Source of the DNA: Succinatimonas sp.
GTDB lineage: Bacteria > Pseudomonadota > Gammaproteobacteria > Enterobacterales > Succinivibrionaceae
NCBI GenBank assembly: GCA_022779845.1
Contig: JALEXT010000048.1
Coordinates: 1 to 34,167, forward strand
Direction: 5' to 3'
DNA length: 34,167 nucleotides
The notes beneath the pieces are model-generated. The model was given only the letters and a program-made list of their open reading frames with translations. It had not been told where the DNA came from and did no database searches. Both the position numbers and the translations under genes were made by a program. Positions 19,071 through 29,300 of the stretch are shown here, piece by piece. How positions within the stretch are numbered: position 1 is the stretch's first letter; every line of letters begins with the position of its first letter.

Positions 19071-19978
19071 CACAATCTCTCAAAATCGTCATACCCGAGA
19101 CTTCTGAGCGCCCGCTTGTCATCAGCCCATCCTGCTTTGACTTTAACGAATAATCTTAAAAACACCTTCGATTCAAAGAGTTTTTCCATATCGCCGCGAG
19201 CTTCGGTCCCTATTTTCTTAATTCTGGCTCCGCCTGCGCCTATAACCATCTTTTTTTGCCCCTGACGTTCCACCAGGATCACCGCAGATATTCTCAAAAG
19301 CTCTTTATCCTCGCGAAACTCCTCGATCTCCACGGTGGCGCTGTAAGGCAACTCATCTCCCATTTGACGCATAAGTTTCTCTCTGATGATTTCAGCTGCC
19401 AAAAAACGCTGGGACCTATCGGTTACGCTGTCGTCATCAAAAAGATGTTCTCCCTCCGGCAAACTGTCGCGGATCACCTCTTTAACATCCTGCAAATTGA
19501 CGGCTTTTAATGCGGAAACAGGGATCACCGCTTTAAAATCCAATTTTTGCGACAGTTTTTCCATGACGGGCAAAAGCTTTTGCTTATCTCCCACCTGATC
19601 TAATTTGTTTAAGATGAGTACCACCGGAACACCGACTTTGTGAGCCTGCCTTACTCTTGCAAAAGCCATCTCATCATCGTCATTCCAGACAAAAGGATCT
19701 ACTACGAACAAAACCAGATCCACATCCCCCAAAGCGCTTTCGGCCGCTTTGTTCATCAGATGATTGATGGCCCTGGCCTCCTGACGATGTAATCCCGGGG
19801 TATCAACATACGCGGCCTGATATTCGCCTTCGGTATCTATTCCCAAAATGCGATTGCGCGTAGTCTGCGGTTTTCTTGAAGTGATGCTGATCTTTTGTCC
19901 GATGAGATGGTTCATCAACGTGGACTTGCCGACATTTGGTCTGCCTATGATGGCCACAAACCCGAAATGAGTTGCCAT
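19070..19978 (-). CDS. era: GTPase Era
   Basis: A 302-residue Era, an essential GTPase that binds the 3' end of 16S rRNA in 30S maturation. G1 is GRPNVGKST (residues about 12-20), G2 lies in the [11 protein letters not shown] stretch, G3 is DTPGLH and G4 is NKLD. The C-terminal KH domain shows [27 protein letters not shown] 19978 is the start: AGGAG lies 7 bases before it, whereas an upstream ATG (19984) would sit one base from the same Shine-Dalgarno. It follows rnc by 17 bases, in the conserved rnc-era-recO order, and overlaps recO by one base. Confidence 0.97.
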   Translation of the reverse strand: MATHFGFVAIIGRPNVGKSTLMNHLIGQKISITSRKPQTTRNRILGIDTEGEYQAAYVDTPGLHRQEARAINHLMNKAAESALGDVDLVLFVVDPFVWNDDDEMAFARVRQAHKVGVPVVLILNKLDQVGDKQKLLPVMEKLSQKLDFKAVIPVSALKAVNLQDVKEVIRDSLPEGEHLFDDDSVTDRSQRFLAAEIIREKLMRQMGDELPYSATVEIEEFREDKELLRISAVILVERQGQKKMVIGAGGARIKKIGTEARGDMEKLFESKVFLRLFVKVKAGWADDKRALRSLGYDDFERL

Positions 19979-19995
19979 GAGCATTCTCCTAAAAA

Positions 19996-20712
19996 CTATT
20001 TGCGCTTAGGTTTTAAAGGATGATCTTTAATATAAGTCAAAGCATTACCGGCTGCTTCCTGCTCGGCGCGACGACGCGATGATCCCTTGCCGAAAAAAGA
20101 CGGCAAGCCTTCAACCTTTACTTCGACCTCAAACATTTGATCATTGTCACTGCCGCTTATGTTGGTGATCCTGTATTGCGGCAAAGGATGATGCAGTCCC
20201 TGCAAATGTTCCTGTAATGTCGATTTGTGATCTTTTTGCTCTTCCCCCGGGTGTATGGTCTCAAGCCTTTGTTTAAACCAGGACAACACCACCGCCCGTA
20301 CCCGCGGATAATCCTCGCAAGTGTCGATGAACATGGCTCCGATAATGGATTCGACCGCATCGGCAATGAGAGACTGTCTTCTTGCACCGCCGGTTTTAAG
20401 CTCTCCGGGCCCAAGACGCAGACAATTTCCGATGCCGTACTCGCGCGCAATTTCTGCTAGCATGGTTTCGCGAACCAGAGTAGAACGCATGCGCGTCAAA
20501 TCACCTTCCGGGGATTTGGGAAAAAGATCGTAAAGACGCTTTGCGATGATCATTCCTAAAATTGCATCGCCAAGATATTCCAATCTTTCGTTATGGAGAG
20601 GACCGAAACTACGATGAGTCAGAGCCTGCTCCAAAAGTTCTATGTTCTGAAAAGCGTATCCTAAACGCGTTTCAAGATCCTGCAGGGCCAAAAGGTTAAA
20701 ACCGTTATTCAT
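19996..20712 (-). CDS. rnc: Ribonuclease III
   Basis: A 238-residue RNase III (E. coli 226) that cleaves double-stranded RNA in rRNA processing and mRNA turnover. The signature [13 protein letters not shown] carries the conserved catalytic Glu and Asp. The second acidic cluster is in [17 protein letters not shown]-terminal dsRNA-binding domain runs from '[12 protein letters not shown]' to '[13 protein letters not shown]'. The start overlaps the lepB stop by one base (TGATG), so it is coupled to lepB. The order lepA-lepB-rnc-era-recO is conserved in gammaproteobacteria. Confidence 0.97.
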   Translation of the reverse strand: MNNGFNLLALQDLETRLGYAFQNIELLEQALTHRSFGPLHNERLEYLGDAILGMIIAKRLYDLFPKSPEGDLTRMRSTLVRETMLAEIAREYGIGNCLRLGPGELKTGGARRQSLIADAVESIIGAMFIDTCEDYPRVRAVVLSWFKQRLETIHPGEEQKDHKSTLQEHLQGLHHPLPQYRITNISGSDNDQMFEVEVKVEGLPSFFGKGSSRRRAEQEAAGNALTYIKDHPLKPKRK

Positions 20713-21626
20713 CAGTGCAGGCCTCCTATGCGATCGAAATTAACCGACGAAGGTATCCATGAAGGCAACAAGTCAGTATTTTTGCGATTAAAATCAAACG
20801 AGAGCCATACTCCGACGGTCTTTCCTATAAGGTTGTCATACGGTACGAATCCCCAATAACGGGAATCGGCACTGTTATCGCGGTTATCACCCATAACAAA
20901 ATAACAATCGTCAGGAACTTTCCATGCTGCCAGAGGGGCTCCGCGCTGGCGGAAGAAATTCTGCTCAAACCCGGGAGCATTGGGATTGATCATGATGCGA
21001 TGATTTACATCTCCCAACTGCTCTTCAAACACGTCAAAATGCTCTTTGGCAAAAGCAGACGACTCATCGACAAAGCTGCCTTTCGGACTGCGGGAAATCA
21101 AAGCAGGCTCCGTACCCTCAGGAGATCCTGCCGGAATAAGATACAGCTGTTTGTCATGGTAGATGACGATGTCGCCGGGCATTCCCACTACACGTTTGAT
21201 GTAATCAACCGAAGTATCTTCAGGGTATTTGAATACGACCACGTCACCGCGCTTGGGAGATCCGGTACGAAACAGCACGTCGTTGGTCAGGGGATTGCGT
21301 ATACCGTAGCTCCACTTGGTTACGGCGATAAAATCCCCCGATTGCAGAGTCGGCAACATTGAACCTGAAGGAATGCGGAAAGGCTCGATAATAAACGCCC
21401 TGAACAGGAAGACAAACAGAACGATAAAAAACAGTGAAGCACACTGACCGATAAACCCCGACGGCTCTAAAAGTTTGCGCCGCTCTTTCTTGGACAAAGC
21501 AGGGGCCGACTCCGCAGAAGCCTTGTATCGTCTGATACGCTCAGGACGTTTTTTAAAAAAATCATAAATCCAGCAAATGCCGGTCACAACGGACAGCACC
21601 GCCAAAAGAACGGAAAATGTATTCAT
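20712..21626 (-). CDS. lepB: Signal peptidase I
   Basis: A 304-residue type I signal peptidase (E. coli 324) that removes signal peptides at the periplasmic face of the inner membrane. Two N-terminal transmembrane segments (about 2-20 and 61-80) flank a basic cytoplasmic loop. The catalytic Ser89 is in RIPSGSMLPTL and the general base Lys144 in DYIKRVVGMPGD. The conserved MGDNRDNSADSRYWGFV box follows. It lies 75 bases after lepA and overlaps rnc by one base. Confidence 0.97.
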   Translation of the reverse strand: MNTFSVLLAVLSVVTGICWIYDFFKKRPERIRRYKASAESAPALSKKERRKLLEPSGFIGQCASLFFIVLFVFLFRAFIIEPFRIPSGSMLPTLQSGDFIAVTKWSYGIRNPLTNDVLFRTGSPKRGDVVVFKYPEDTSVDYIKRVVGMPGDIVIYHDKQLYLIPAGSPEGTEPALISRSPKGSFVDESSAFAKEHFDVFEEQLGDVNHRIMINPNAPGFEQNFFRQRGAPLAAWKVPDDCYFVMGDNRDNSADSRYWGFVPYDNLIGKTVGVWLSFDFNRKNTDLLPSWIPSSVNFDRIGGLH

Positions 21627-21701
21627 AAAAAGCTATGTCCTCAAACTTAAAATTAAGCTTGAGAACATTCCTCCTAAGAAAAACTTCACCAAAAAGATTC
21701 G

Positions 21702-23513
21702 TCAGTCTTCTTTACCGACCTTCAAAATAGCCATAAAAGCATCCTGCGGCACTTCGACCTTACCCAATTTCTTCATACGGCGTTTACCGGCTTTCTGCTT
21801 CTCAAGCAGTTTGCGTTTACGGGTAATATCACCGCCGTAGCATTTTGCCAACACATCCTTGCGCATCTGCTTAACCGTAACACGGGCTATGATTTGCGCA
21901 CCGATGGCAGCCTGAATAGGAATATCGAACATCTGACGGGGAATGACTTCTTTCATACGGGCGATGATTTCACGTCCGCGCGCAGCCGCCACCGAACGAT
22001 GCAGGATCACGGCCAATGCATCCACTCTTTCACCGGCGATCAGAATATCCATGCGCACGAGATCGTCACGATTAAAACGTTTGAAACCGTAATCAAGCGA
22101 TGCGTAACCGCGGGAAACTGATTTTAAACGATCAAAGAAATCAAGCACCACCTCACTCATGGGAATTTCAAAAGTGAGTGCCACCTGAGATCCGTGATAC
22201 ACCATATTGGTCTGCACTCCGCGCTTTTCAAGGCACAGCTGCATGATCGGACCTACATACTCAGAAGGCATGAGCATGCGACATTCGGCAATGGGTTCGC
22301 GAATTTCGGAAATATTGCTTATGGGAGGAAGTGCCGCGGGCGAATCGACATGCAAGACTTCACCTGAAGTGGTAACCACTTCATATACCACGGTAGGAGC
22401 TGTCGTAATGAGATCGAGATTGTACTCGCGCTCAAGACGCTCCTGAATGATCTCCATGTGGAGCATTCCCAGAAAACCGCATCTTAAACCGAATCCCAGA
22501 GCCTGAGAATTTTCAGGTTCAAAGAACAGCGACGCATCGTTTAACGACAGTTTCTCCATTGCTTCACGAAAAGCGTTGTAGTCGTCGGTATTTACCGGAA
22601 ACATTCCTGCATATACCTGAGGCTGAACTTTTTTAAATCCGGGCAAGGCTTCGCTGCAACCGTTTTTGGCATGAGTAATGGTATCTCCTACCGGAGCGCC
22701 GTGAATGGTCTTGATATCGCATGCGACCCAGCCGACCTCACCGCAATTTAATACCTCGACATCGACTCGTTTTGGGGTCGATATACCCAGACGCTCCACC
22801 TGCCAGGTATCCCCGCGACTCATCACTTTAATTTTATCGCCGCGGCGCAACGTGCCGTTTTTAACGCGCACCAAAGCGACCACGCCCAAATAATCATCAA
22901 AATATGAATCTATGATCAAAGCCTGCAAGGGGGCATTCGGATCTCCCTGCGGAGCAGGGACGTCACGAACCAGACGTTCTAATACTTCCTTTACGCCAAC
23001 ACCGGTTTTGGCGCTGCATTGACAGGCATCATGAGCTTCTATGCCTATGAGATCCTCAATTTCATCTATAACTTTCTGCGGATCAGACGAAGGAAGATCT
23101 ATTTTGTTTAAAACCGGGATCACTTCAAGGTCGAGTTCAACTGCCTGATAGCAGTTTGCCAGAGTCTGAGCTTCCACTCCCTGGGTCGCATCTACCACCA
23201 GCAAAGCGCCCTCACAGGCAAACAATGAACGCGATACTTCGTAGGAGAAATCTACGTGTCCCGGGGTATCGATAAAATTCAGTTCATAAGTTTTGCCGTC
23301 GCAAGCTTTGTACTTTAAGGTTACAGCCTGCGCTTTGATTGTAATGCCGCGCTCTTTCTCGATATCCATATTGTCGAGAACCTGAGCGGTCATTTCGCGA
23401 TCGCTCAAACCGCCGCATAACTGAATAAAGCGATCTGAGAGGGTGGATTTACCGTGATCAATGTGTGCAATCACGGAGAAATTTCTGACCAAACTGCGGT
23501 CGAATTCTGCCAT
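21702..23513 (-). CDS. lepA: Elongation factor 4 (LepA)
   Basis: A 603-residue translational GTPase (E. coli 599) implicated in ribosome back-translocation or assembly. GTPase motifs are [11 protein letters not shown] (G1), the GITI of G2, IDTPGHVDF (G3), NKIDLP (G4) and CSAKTG (G5). Domains II and III and the LepA-specific C-terminal domain follow, with '[25 protein letters not shown]' near the end, a LepA hallmark. The Shine-Dalgarno before 23513 is weak to moderate (AGG about 11 bases upstream). It begins the lepA-lepB-rnc-era-recO-rlmD run. In E. coli rseC lies between rseB and lepA; here 174 bases of non-coding DNA separate rseB from lepA. Confidence 0.98.
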   Translation of the reverse strand: MAEFDRSLVRNFSVIAHIDHGKSTLSDRFIQLCGGLSDREMTAQVLDNMDIEKERGITIKAQAVTLKYKACDGKTYELNFIDTPGHVDFSYEVSRSLFACEGALLVVDATQGVEAQTLANCYQAVELDLEVIPVLNKIDLPSSDPQKVIDEIEDLIGIEAHDACQCSAKTGVGVKEVLERLVRDVPAPQGDPNAPLQALIIDSYFDDYLGVVALVRVKNGTLRRGDKIKVMSRGDTWQVERLGISTPKRVDVEVLNCGEVGWVACDIKTIHGAPVGDTITHAKNGCSEALPGFKKVQPQVYAGMFPVNTDDYNAFREAMEKLSLNDASLFFEPENSQALGFGLRCGFLGMLHMEIIQERLEREYNLDLITTAPTVVYEVVTTSGEVLHVDSPAALPPISNISEIREPIAECRMLMPSEYVGPIMQLCLEKRGVQTNMVYHGSQVALTFEIPMSEVVLDFFDRLKSVSRGYASLDYGFKRFNRDDLVRMDILIAGERVDALAVILHRSVAAARGREIIARMKEVIPRQMFDIPIQAAIGAQIIARVTVKQMRKDVLAKCYGGDITRKRKLLEKQKAGKRRMKKLGKVEVPQDAFMAILKVGKED

Positions 23514-23687
23514 GGAAATACTTACCTAATTTTTCTGGACATCTTTTGGGGATTTCTTCAGCAAATACTTTGTACCATCTCCTGCATTCACAAGATACGA
23601 GCACTCTCTTTGCATACAATTAGGCAATTTTAACACATGCTACTTTTAGCCCTGCCTAAATCGCGACAGAACTTCTTCAAAGCCTTT

Positions 23688-24647
23688 TTAGTTACGACCT
23701 ACTTCGGACAACACGCTTTTTGCCATTTCCATAGGAATTTCTCCCACCACGGCATACTCGCGATTGGCATCATGCATACGATAAACACTGAGCGCGCCGA
23801 CCCGCACTTCAGGAAGAGTAACCGATGAAATCGAATTTATATACACTCTGAAAGAAAAAATTCCGTCTGAGAATTGCTGATAAGGGCAAACATCTCCGCC
23901 GTCGGGCATTTGTACGGCACCTTGAGAAACAAGGTTGAAATAAGGAGGTATATTTACAAATCCCCAGGCATCCTGAGGTTCTGTACTTGCAGTCTTCAAC
24001 AAGGAAAAACGCTCAAAATCATTATCAGACGGCATATTTCCGGCTTTTGCGTTCTTTTTTATATCCGTGGCCGATATCTTGGTTACTCCGGCCCCCTGCG
24101 GCGTTACCACCTCAAGTTCCACGGGAAAACCGCTTTCATCATCAATAGCCATGGACAAGCCGTAACGTAAATCATTGCGCGGTAAAAGTCGTAATAATGA
24201 TACTTTTCTGCCGTTTAATCTGGTTCTCCCAGAAAAGATACACTGATAACCTTTAAGCTCGTTTTTTTCAGACACCAGCCGATCAAAAACCTGAGTATTA
24301 TGCCAAGACAAAGGTTTTTTCAAAGAACGATCGTCATTGAAATCAAAGCCGTCAAGATCCCGCAGAGCATAACCTTCTGACTCACCGTTAAGCGTTCTCC
24401 ACACCGTATATTCGTGTCCGTTTGCATAATCGTGCCGATATGAAAAAGGAACGATACTGCGAAGATCTCCTACGGTAGCGGTAAAGCTCACATCTGACAC
24501 TGAAAAACGGTGCTGCATGTTTGTAAAAATACGCATGCAATTGTCTTCTGCAGCTTGTATATGCAGAGAAAATACCGAGAGAAAAAATAAAGAGCCCGCA
24601 TTTTTTAAAAAGTGCAGGCTCATTTTTTTTAAATAATTCTTTTTCAC
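23688..24647 (-). CDS. rseB: Sigma-E regulatory protein RseB (MucB family)
   Basis: A 319-residue periplasmic RseB, which binds RseA and shields it from DegS until it senses mislocalised lipoproteins or LPS. A signal peptide with a hydrophobic core (about 15-29) ends AQ/A-A before the mature protein. The MucB pattern is visible in 'GRTRLNGRKVSLLRLLPRND', 'YGLSMAIDDESGFPVELEV', 'FSDGIFSFRVYINS' and 'AVVGEIPMEMAKSV', each aligning with E. coli RseB segments. The start used is a GTG at 24647, 11 bases after the rseA stop; ATG 24623 inside the signal is a possible alternative but has no Shine-Dalgarno. It is the third gene of rpoE-rseA-rseB, and rseC is not next to it. Confidence 0.9.
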   Translation of the reverse strand: MKKNYLKKMSLHFLKNAGSLFFLSVFSLHIQAAEDNCMRIFTNMQHRFSVSDVSFTATVGDLRSIVPFSYRHDYANGHEYTVWRTLNGESEGYALRDLDGFDFNDDRSLKKPLSWHNTQVFDRLVSEKNELKGYQCIFSGRTRLNGRKVSLLRLLPRNDLRYGLSMAIDDESGFPVELEVVTPQGAGVTKISATDIKKNAKAGNMPSDNDFERFSLLKTASTEPQDAWGFVNIPPYFNLVSQGAVQMPDGGDVCPYQQFSDGIFSFRVYINSISSVTLPEVRVGALSVYRMHDANREYAVVGEIPMEMAKSVLSEVGRN

Positions 24648-24658
24648 GTCTTTTTACG

Positions 24659-25267
24659 TTAGTTGGATGCCGTATTCAATACGTAACCTTTAAGGTAGTT
24701 ACTGATGCGCTCTGCTTCCTGCTCACGCTTTTGCGCAAGTTCGCGTTGTTCCTGTGCGGTCAACTGACGGGAAGAAGACTGAACATTCTGATCAAGGCTG
24801 ATGGCATTACCGCCTGCACGGTTTTGATAACTTGCCAAGTTCACGCCGCTTACGGTTCCCATGGTACCGACGGCATTGCCTAAAGACACATTATCCTGAG
24901 CATTCCAGGTTTGATAACCGAAGATCGTGATCATACACACTGAAGCAGCAACTACAGTCTCGGTCAGAATGATCCCCAGTTTCTTGAAACTTACAAAGCG
25001 CAACCCAGAAGTTTTCTGAGGAACGAATGCCTGATCATCCTGCACAACAGCCTTTTCTTCTTTCCCGATAGCACTCATCACTTTTGACGCAAAGTCAAAA
25101 TCGGTCTTAGTCGGAAGTTCGTCGCGCAAAACTGCTCCGATTGCAGACCAATTCTCAAGATGTTGCTGATCCTGAGCCGACAACTTGGAAGCAAGCTTAT
25201 CCAAAGCCGCTCCGTCGAAATTGGCACTTAAAGTCTCAAGATTGTCTGCACTTTTGTTGATTTGCAT
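24659..25267 (-). CDS. rseA: Anti-sigma-E factor RseA
   Basis: A 202-residue single-pass inner-membrane anti-sigma factor. The N-terminal cytoplasmic part (to about residue 90) includes 'ENWSAIGAVLRDELP' and 'DFASKVMSAIGKEE', matching the sigma-E-binding helices of E. coli RseA. One transmembrane segment lies at about 96-118. The periplasmic tail is Gln/Ser-rich and ends in a predicted helix. RseA holds RpoE until RseP and DegS cleave it under envelope stress. GGAG stands 7 bases before the ATG. It follows rpoE by 36 bases. Confidence 0.92.
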   Translation of the reverse strand: MQINKSADNLETLSANFDGAALDKLASKLSAQDQQHLENWSAIGAVLRDELPTKTDFDFASKVMSAIGKEEKAVVQDDQAFVPQKTSGLRFVSFKKLGIILTETVVAASVCMITIFGYQTWNAQDNVSLGNAVGTMGTVSGVNLASYQNRAGGNAISLDQNVQSSSRQLTAQEQRELAQKREQEAERISNYLKGYVLNTASN

Positions 25268-25303
25268 GTGATTCTCCGATTTTAGATCGGTTACACAGTC
25301 GCT

Positions 25304-25897
25304 TTAATTGCGAAACTGCTGCATCTTTGATTCTATATACTGACGCGCTCTGAAGATCCTGGATCTTACCGTCCCTACCGGGACTTTAACCGCATCGGCT
25401 ATTTCATCATAGGAAAGTCCTTCAACTTCCCTTAATGTGAACGCCGTTCTTAATTCCGACGGCAGCTCACTCACCGCCTGAAGAATGACTTTCTTCAACT
25501 CTTCAGACTCAATGATCCTGTCAGGAGTAGTCGCATCGGTAAGCACTCCGTGAGTGTCTTTGGATTCAAAATCCTCACCGTCGACATCCACTTGGTTCTT
25601 TTGTCTGCTCAACCCTTCAAGGTAGGATTTTGCAACATTGACCGCAATACGGTAAAGCCAAGTGTAAAAAGAGCTCTCTCCTCTGAAATTCGGCAACGCT
25701 TTATATGCCTTGATAAACGCTTCCTGAGCAATATCGCTGGCATCGGCGTAATCACTTACGAATTTCTGAGCAACCTGAATGATCTTATGCTGATATCTTA
25801 CAACCAACAGGTTATATGCGCTCGTCTGCCCGCCCTGAACGCGACGGACAAGCTCTTCATCGCTTGCGCTGTTTGCGTCGGTGGCATTGAGATTCAT
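25304..25897 (-). CDS. rpoE: RNA polymerase sigma-E factor RpoE
   Basis: A 197-residue ECF sigma factor (E. coli 191) for envelope stress genes. Region 2 shows YNLLVVRYQHKIIQVAQKFV, the D-x-SDIAQEAFIKAYKAL helix and FYTWLYRIAVNVAKSYL. Region 4 has LPSELRTAFTLREVEGLSYDEIADAV and VPVGTVRSRIFRARQYIE. The operon rpoE-rseA-rseB is diagnostic. A sigma-E-type promoter (25923-25951) lies about 20 bases before the ATG, indicating autoregulation, and a TATAAT-bearing site farther upstream could supply basal transcription. Confidence 0.98.
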   Translation of the reverse strand: MNLNATDANSASDEELVRRVQGGQTSAYNLLVVRYQHKIIQVAQKFVSDYADASDIAQEAFIKAYKALPNFRGESSFYTWLYRIAVNVAKSYLEGLSRQKNQVDVDGEDFESKDTHGVLTDATTPDRIIESEELKKVILQAVSELPSELRTAFTLREVEGLSYDEIADAVKVPVGTVRSRIFRARQYIESKMQQFRN

Positions 25898-25922
25898 AAG
25901 CTCTTTTTAATCCTTACATGGA

Positions 25923-25951
25923 TATAGACAGGCACAGCCCGTAAAAGTTCA
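25923..25951 (-). promoter_or_regulatory. Candidate sigma-E promoter of rpoE
   Basis: On the minus strand TGAACTT (25951-25945), an exact 16-base spacer and TCTATA (25928-25923) match the sigma-E consensus (GGAACTT, about 16 bases, TC-T-A). Only the first base of the -35 box and the last bases of the -10 differ. Transcription would begin roughly 20 bases before the rpoE ATG. Confidence 0.55.
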
Positions 25952-26036
25952 AATTAATTTTGTGACGAAGAAAGCGTTTTGCACACAGACGTGCAAAAGC
26001 TCCGCAAAAGGTCGGGATCACGTTCTTAGCCTGAAG

Positions 26037-26042
26037 ATTATA
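26037..26042 (-). promoter_or_regulatory. Candidate vegetative -10 box upstream of rpoE
   Basis: A perfect TATAAT on the minus strand lies about 140 bases before rpoE. No good -35 is visible 17 bases upstream, so it is only a candidate basal promoter. Confidence 0.25.
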
Positions 26043-26261
26043 TCCCACTTTAAAAAAAGTCCCATGTTCTTGCGAGCCTTTTGTAAAATTTGAGGACAAG
26101 TTCTTTTGCAAATGACGAAGGTATCATTTGGTGACTTTCCTACATTCGCTGACGAATGCAGACATATTTTGTTCATTTCTGCATTTTTAGATTCCAATTT
26201 CTATTATCAAGCAATATATTGAGCATCAAAATACAGCAACATGCAGGACGGCTGTCTCCTG

Positions 26262-26321
26262 TGGGTGCCAATCCCGGGAATTGAACGCATTACGGAAACG
26301 GCAGGATCTCACACGTTCGGC
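26262..26321 (-). pseudogene. tRNA-Leu-like decayed remnant
   Basis: On the minus strand the 60-base stretch begins GCCGAAC and ends GGCACCCA. The ends pair as an acceptor stem with six of seven matches (one G.U, one A.A mismatch). TTCAATT resembles a T-loop followed by CCCGG. The 5' T-stem strand no longer pairs, the anticodon arm is unrecognisable, about 25 bases are missing relative to a normal tRNA-Leu, and CCA has an extra C. It is therefore not functional as a tRNA. The GCCGAA...GGCACC ends resemble tRNA-Leu. It lies 27 bases before mscK. Confidence 0.35.
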
Positions 26322-26348
26322 CATTTTAACTTCGATTAAAATTTTTAT

Positions 26349-29300
26349 ATGAAATCAAGAGCGTCTTTTATTCTCTGCGTTTTAAGCGCATTACTTTTAT
26401 CTCTGAACGTTTTTGCATCAGATGCCATGCCGAGTACCGTCAGCACCGATGCCGGCGAAATTGCGTTACCGCAGGCAAAAGACCTTAAAGACGCACGCAA
26501 TACGGCAACATCGGATCCTTCTGTTTCAGATGATTCCCGTAAAGAACTGAACGCTTTACTGGATACGGCCGAAAGCGATTTGGCACAAATAAAATCCACT
26601 CAGGACGCTCTTGAGCAGCTGCGTAAACAGTTAAAATCGTCAGCCCAAACCATACGTACTCTGTCATCAACTCTTTATAAAAATGAAAAACAGTACGAAA
26701 AAATTCCTTCGTTAAAAGATCGCAATCAAAGTGAAATAGATGATCTCGTTGACTCCCTGCGCCGTCAAAGTTCCGATGCTCAGACTGAATTTGCTTCCTG
26801 TACTGCCGCATACAATGAAATGCAGACTCTGACGGAAAGAGCTCAGACTGCCATAACCAAGAATAACCAAGGGATCTCAGCATTAAACCGCGCCTTAAGC
26901 AGCGAAACTGATTTAAAAGCAATTAGCGCACAATTAAAAGCTCTGAAAATTTACGCTTTAAGCCTGCAAAACGAGCTTTTGCAAACCCAGCTTGAGAATC
27001 ACACCGAGCTTATGGACATAGCCAATTACAAAATGCGGATAGCGTCTTTAAAGAATAACTACCTGCAAAAGTATCTGGAAGCGGCCCAGGAAAAACAAAA
27101 CGAACTGCTTGCCCAAAACGGACAAGATGATTCGGATGAAGCTTTGGCCAAGCTTGCTAAGAACAATCAGGCTTTGCAAAAGGAAATTGCAACCAATCAG
27201 CAGATCCAAGGTTACATTACTTCTTATCGTCAGAAATCCGCAACCCTTTCTTCTGACGCACACAAAGTCGAAGCGGCTCTGGCTACGGCAAAACAGCTTT
27301 CCGATTCGGTAAGTACCGAACTTGACGGTCTTGATAAAAGTTTATTGCTTTCAAGACTTTTAAACCGCCAGCAAAGCCAAATTCCGGATCTCGTGCTAAG
27401 CGAAAATCTTGACGAACTTATTCCTGATCTTACTATTTGGCTTTACGACTTGCGCGCAGGTCGTGACCGTCTTTTTGATCTCAACGGCTATGTGGACAAT
27501 CTTATTGCCAAAAACAACGAATTAAAGTCGGTTCAGGAAAGCCTGACCACGGTGATCATAAAACGCAGGCAACTGCTTAACGAGCTCTATCAGGCTATGT
27601 CCTCGCAGCTTACCGTGGCAATCAATTTAAAACTCAAATATCACGAATTTACCGAACTTCGCGACAAGATCACTAATCAGATCACCGAAAATCTGTTCTG
27701 GTTACGCAGCAACCAACCCATAGGCAAAGATTACCTGATCTCCGTCATTCCGAACTTAAGCATGGAAATGGAGCATTTCGTTTCCCAAATAAAGTCGCAA
27801 AACTACTGGCGGGAAACTGCGACCACTGCTATGACCCTAGGTATTCCGGCGGCACTGCTTGCTTTCATGATTTTTTGGATCACCCCGTATTTAAGGAAAT
27901 TTAACAATCGTATTGCAGGAAAACTTGACCGTAAAAACGACGGTTTGTCCGTCACCCCCACCGCCATCGTTCTCAATTTCATAATGGTGTTGCCAAAAGT
28001 TGTGGTATGGGCTTTCTGCGGATCGGTGATCATCTGCCTATGTCTTGACAGCAGCATTGATCAGATGAAGGTCACAGGTATGCTCATGTTGCATATCATG
28101 GTTTTTGTCTATCTGCTGGAAATTTTAAAACCCAATTCACTGGCCCAACGTCATTTTTCCATGAGTCCTGATGCCCTTTATCAGGACAGAAAACTGCTGA
28201 GCGGGATCTGGTATGCGTTAATTCCTATTTTGATTGTTGCCAACATAGTAGAAACAAAATCGTCGGTGATCTTCTACGACGCCATAGGTTTTCTCGTCAT
28301 CATTCTTTGCTCTGTTGCCATGGTGATAGTGTCATTTCGCTGGATCCGTACTCAACTGCACAGCACTGACGAAATGAGCGCATTTTTATGGTTTGTATCA
28401 GCTGCAGGTTTGCTTTTACCGCTGGCAATTGCCGTAGCGGTGGCCAACGGCTATTACTACACTACCATCAGGCTTATAAACCGCATTGCCTATACTTGCT
28501 ACACGGTTTTGGGTTACTGGATTGTATCCAACACGGTACATCGTGCCGTCTACGTGTTCCAATCAAAGATGCAGCGCAAACGGCTTGAATCCATAAGCAA
28601 TATTGACGAGCACAGCAAAGGCTCTCACGAACGCGAAACCAATCTTGCATTCATTAAGGAAAGTTTGGGACTTGAAAATCTTTCGGCCAAAGCATTCAAA
28701 ATTATAAACGGAGCTCTGATTTGCCTCACTTTGTTTTTCATGTATTTCCAATGGAACGATCTTGCTGGCGCTTTGGGATATTTGAGAAACATAGTTCTTT
28801 GGAGTCATACCGATATTTCAGGCGGCAAAGAAATTGTAACTGATACGCTGACTTTGGCAGATGTACTCATTGCAGCACTCATAATTGCAATCACCGTCCT
28901 TTTAAATCGCAACCTTCCGTCGCTTTTGGAAAAAATGTTCATGTGGAAGGCTACCGGAGCACAGCATCGCAGTACCAGCTATACGATCAAAATCATTACC
29001 TCCTATATCATCATGACCTTGGGATTGGTTTTTGCCGCAGGTGCCGTGGGAATAAAATGGGAAAATCTGCAATGGCTGGTCGCAGCTTTATCAGTAGGCT
29101 TAGGTTTCGGCCTTCAGGAAATTTTCGCCAACTTCGTCTCCGGCATCATTATTCTGTTTGAACGTCAGATACGCGTCGGCGATATCATCACTTTAAACGG
29201 TTTATCCGGAACCGTAAGCCGCATACGCATACGTTCCACCACCATACTTTCTTTTGAAAACAAGGAAGTGATGATCCCCAACCGCGAATTTCTTACCGCA

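Larger units (their letters stand above)
25898..26348. other. rpoE-mscK divergent intergenic region
   Basis: A 451-base region holding, from left to right, the sigma-E-type promoter of rpoE, a TATAAT at 26042-26037 on the minus strand, a perfect small hairpin at 26143-26158 (CATTCG/CGAATG), an inverted repeat ATGCAGA/TCTGCAT (26156-26162 with 26178-26184) ending in a T-run on the plus strand, and a decayed tRNA-Leu-like remnant (26262-26321). No open frame is supported. The T-run structure would terminate a plus-strand transcript, but no plus-strand gene precedes it, so its role is unknown. Confidence 0.5.

Noticed and set aside
26262..26321. Functional tRNA-Leu
   Set aside because: The T-stem does not pair, the anticodon arm cannot be recognised and the length is about 25 bases short.
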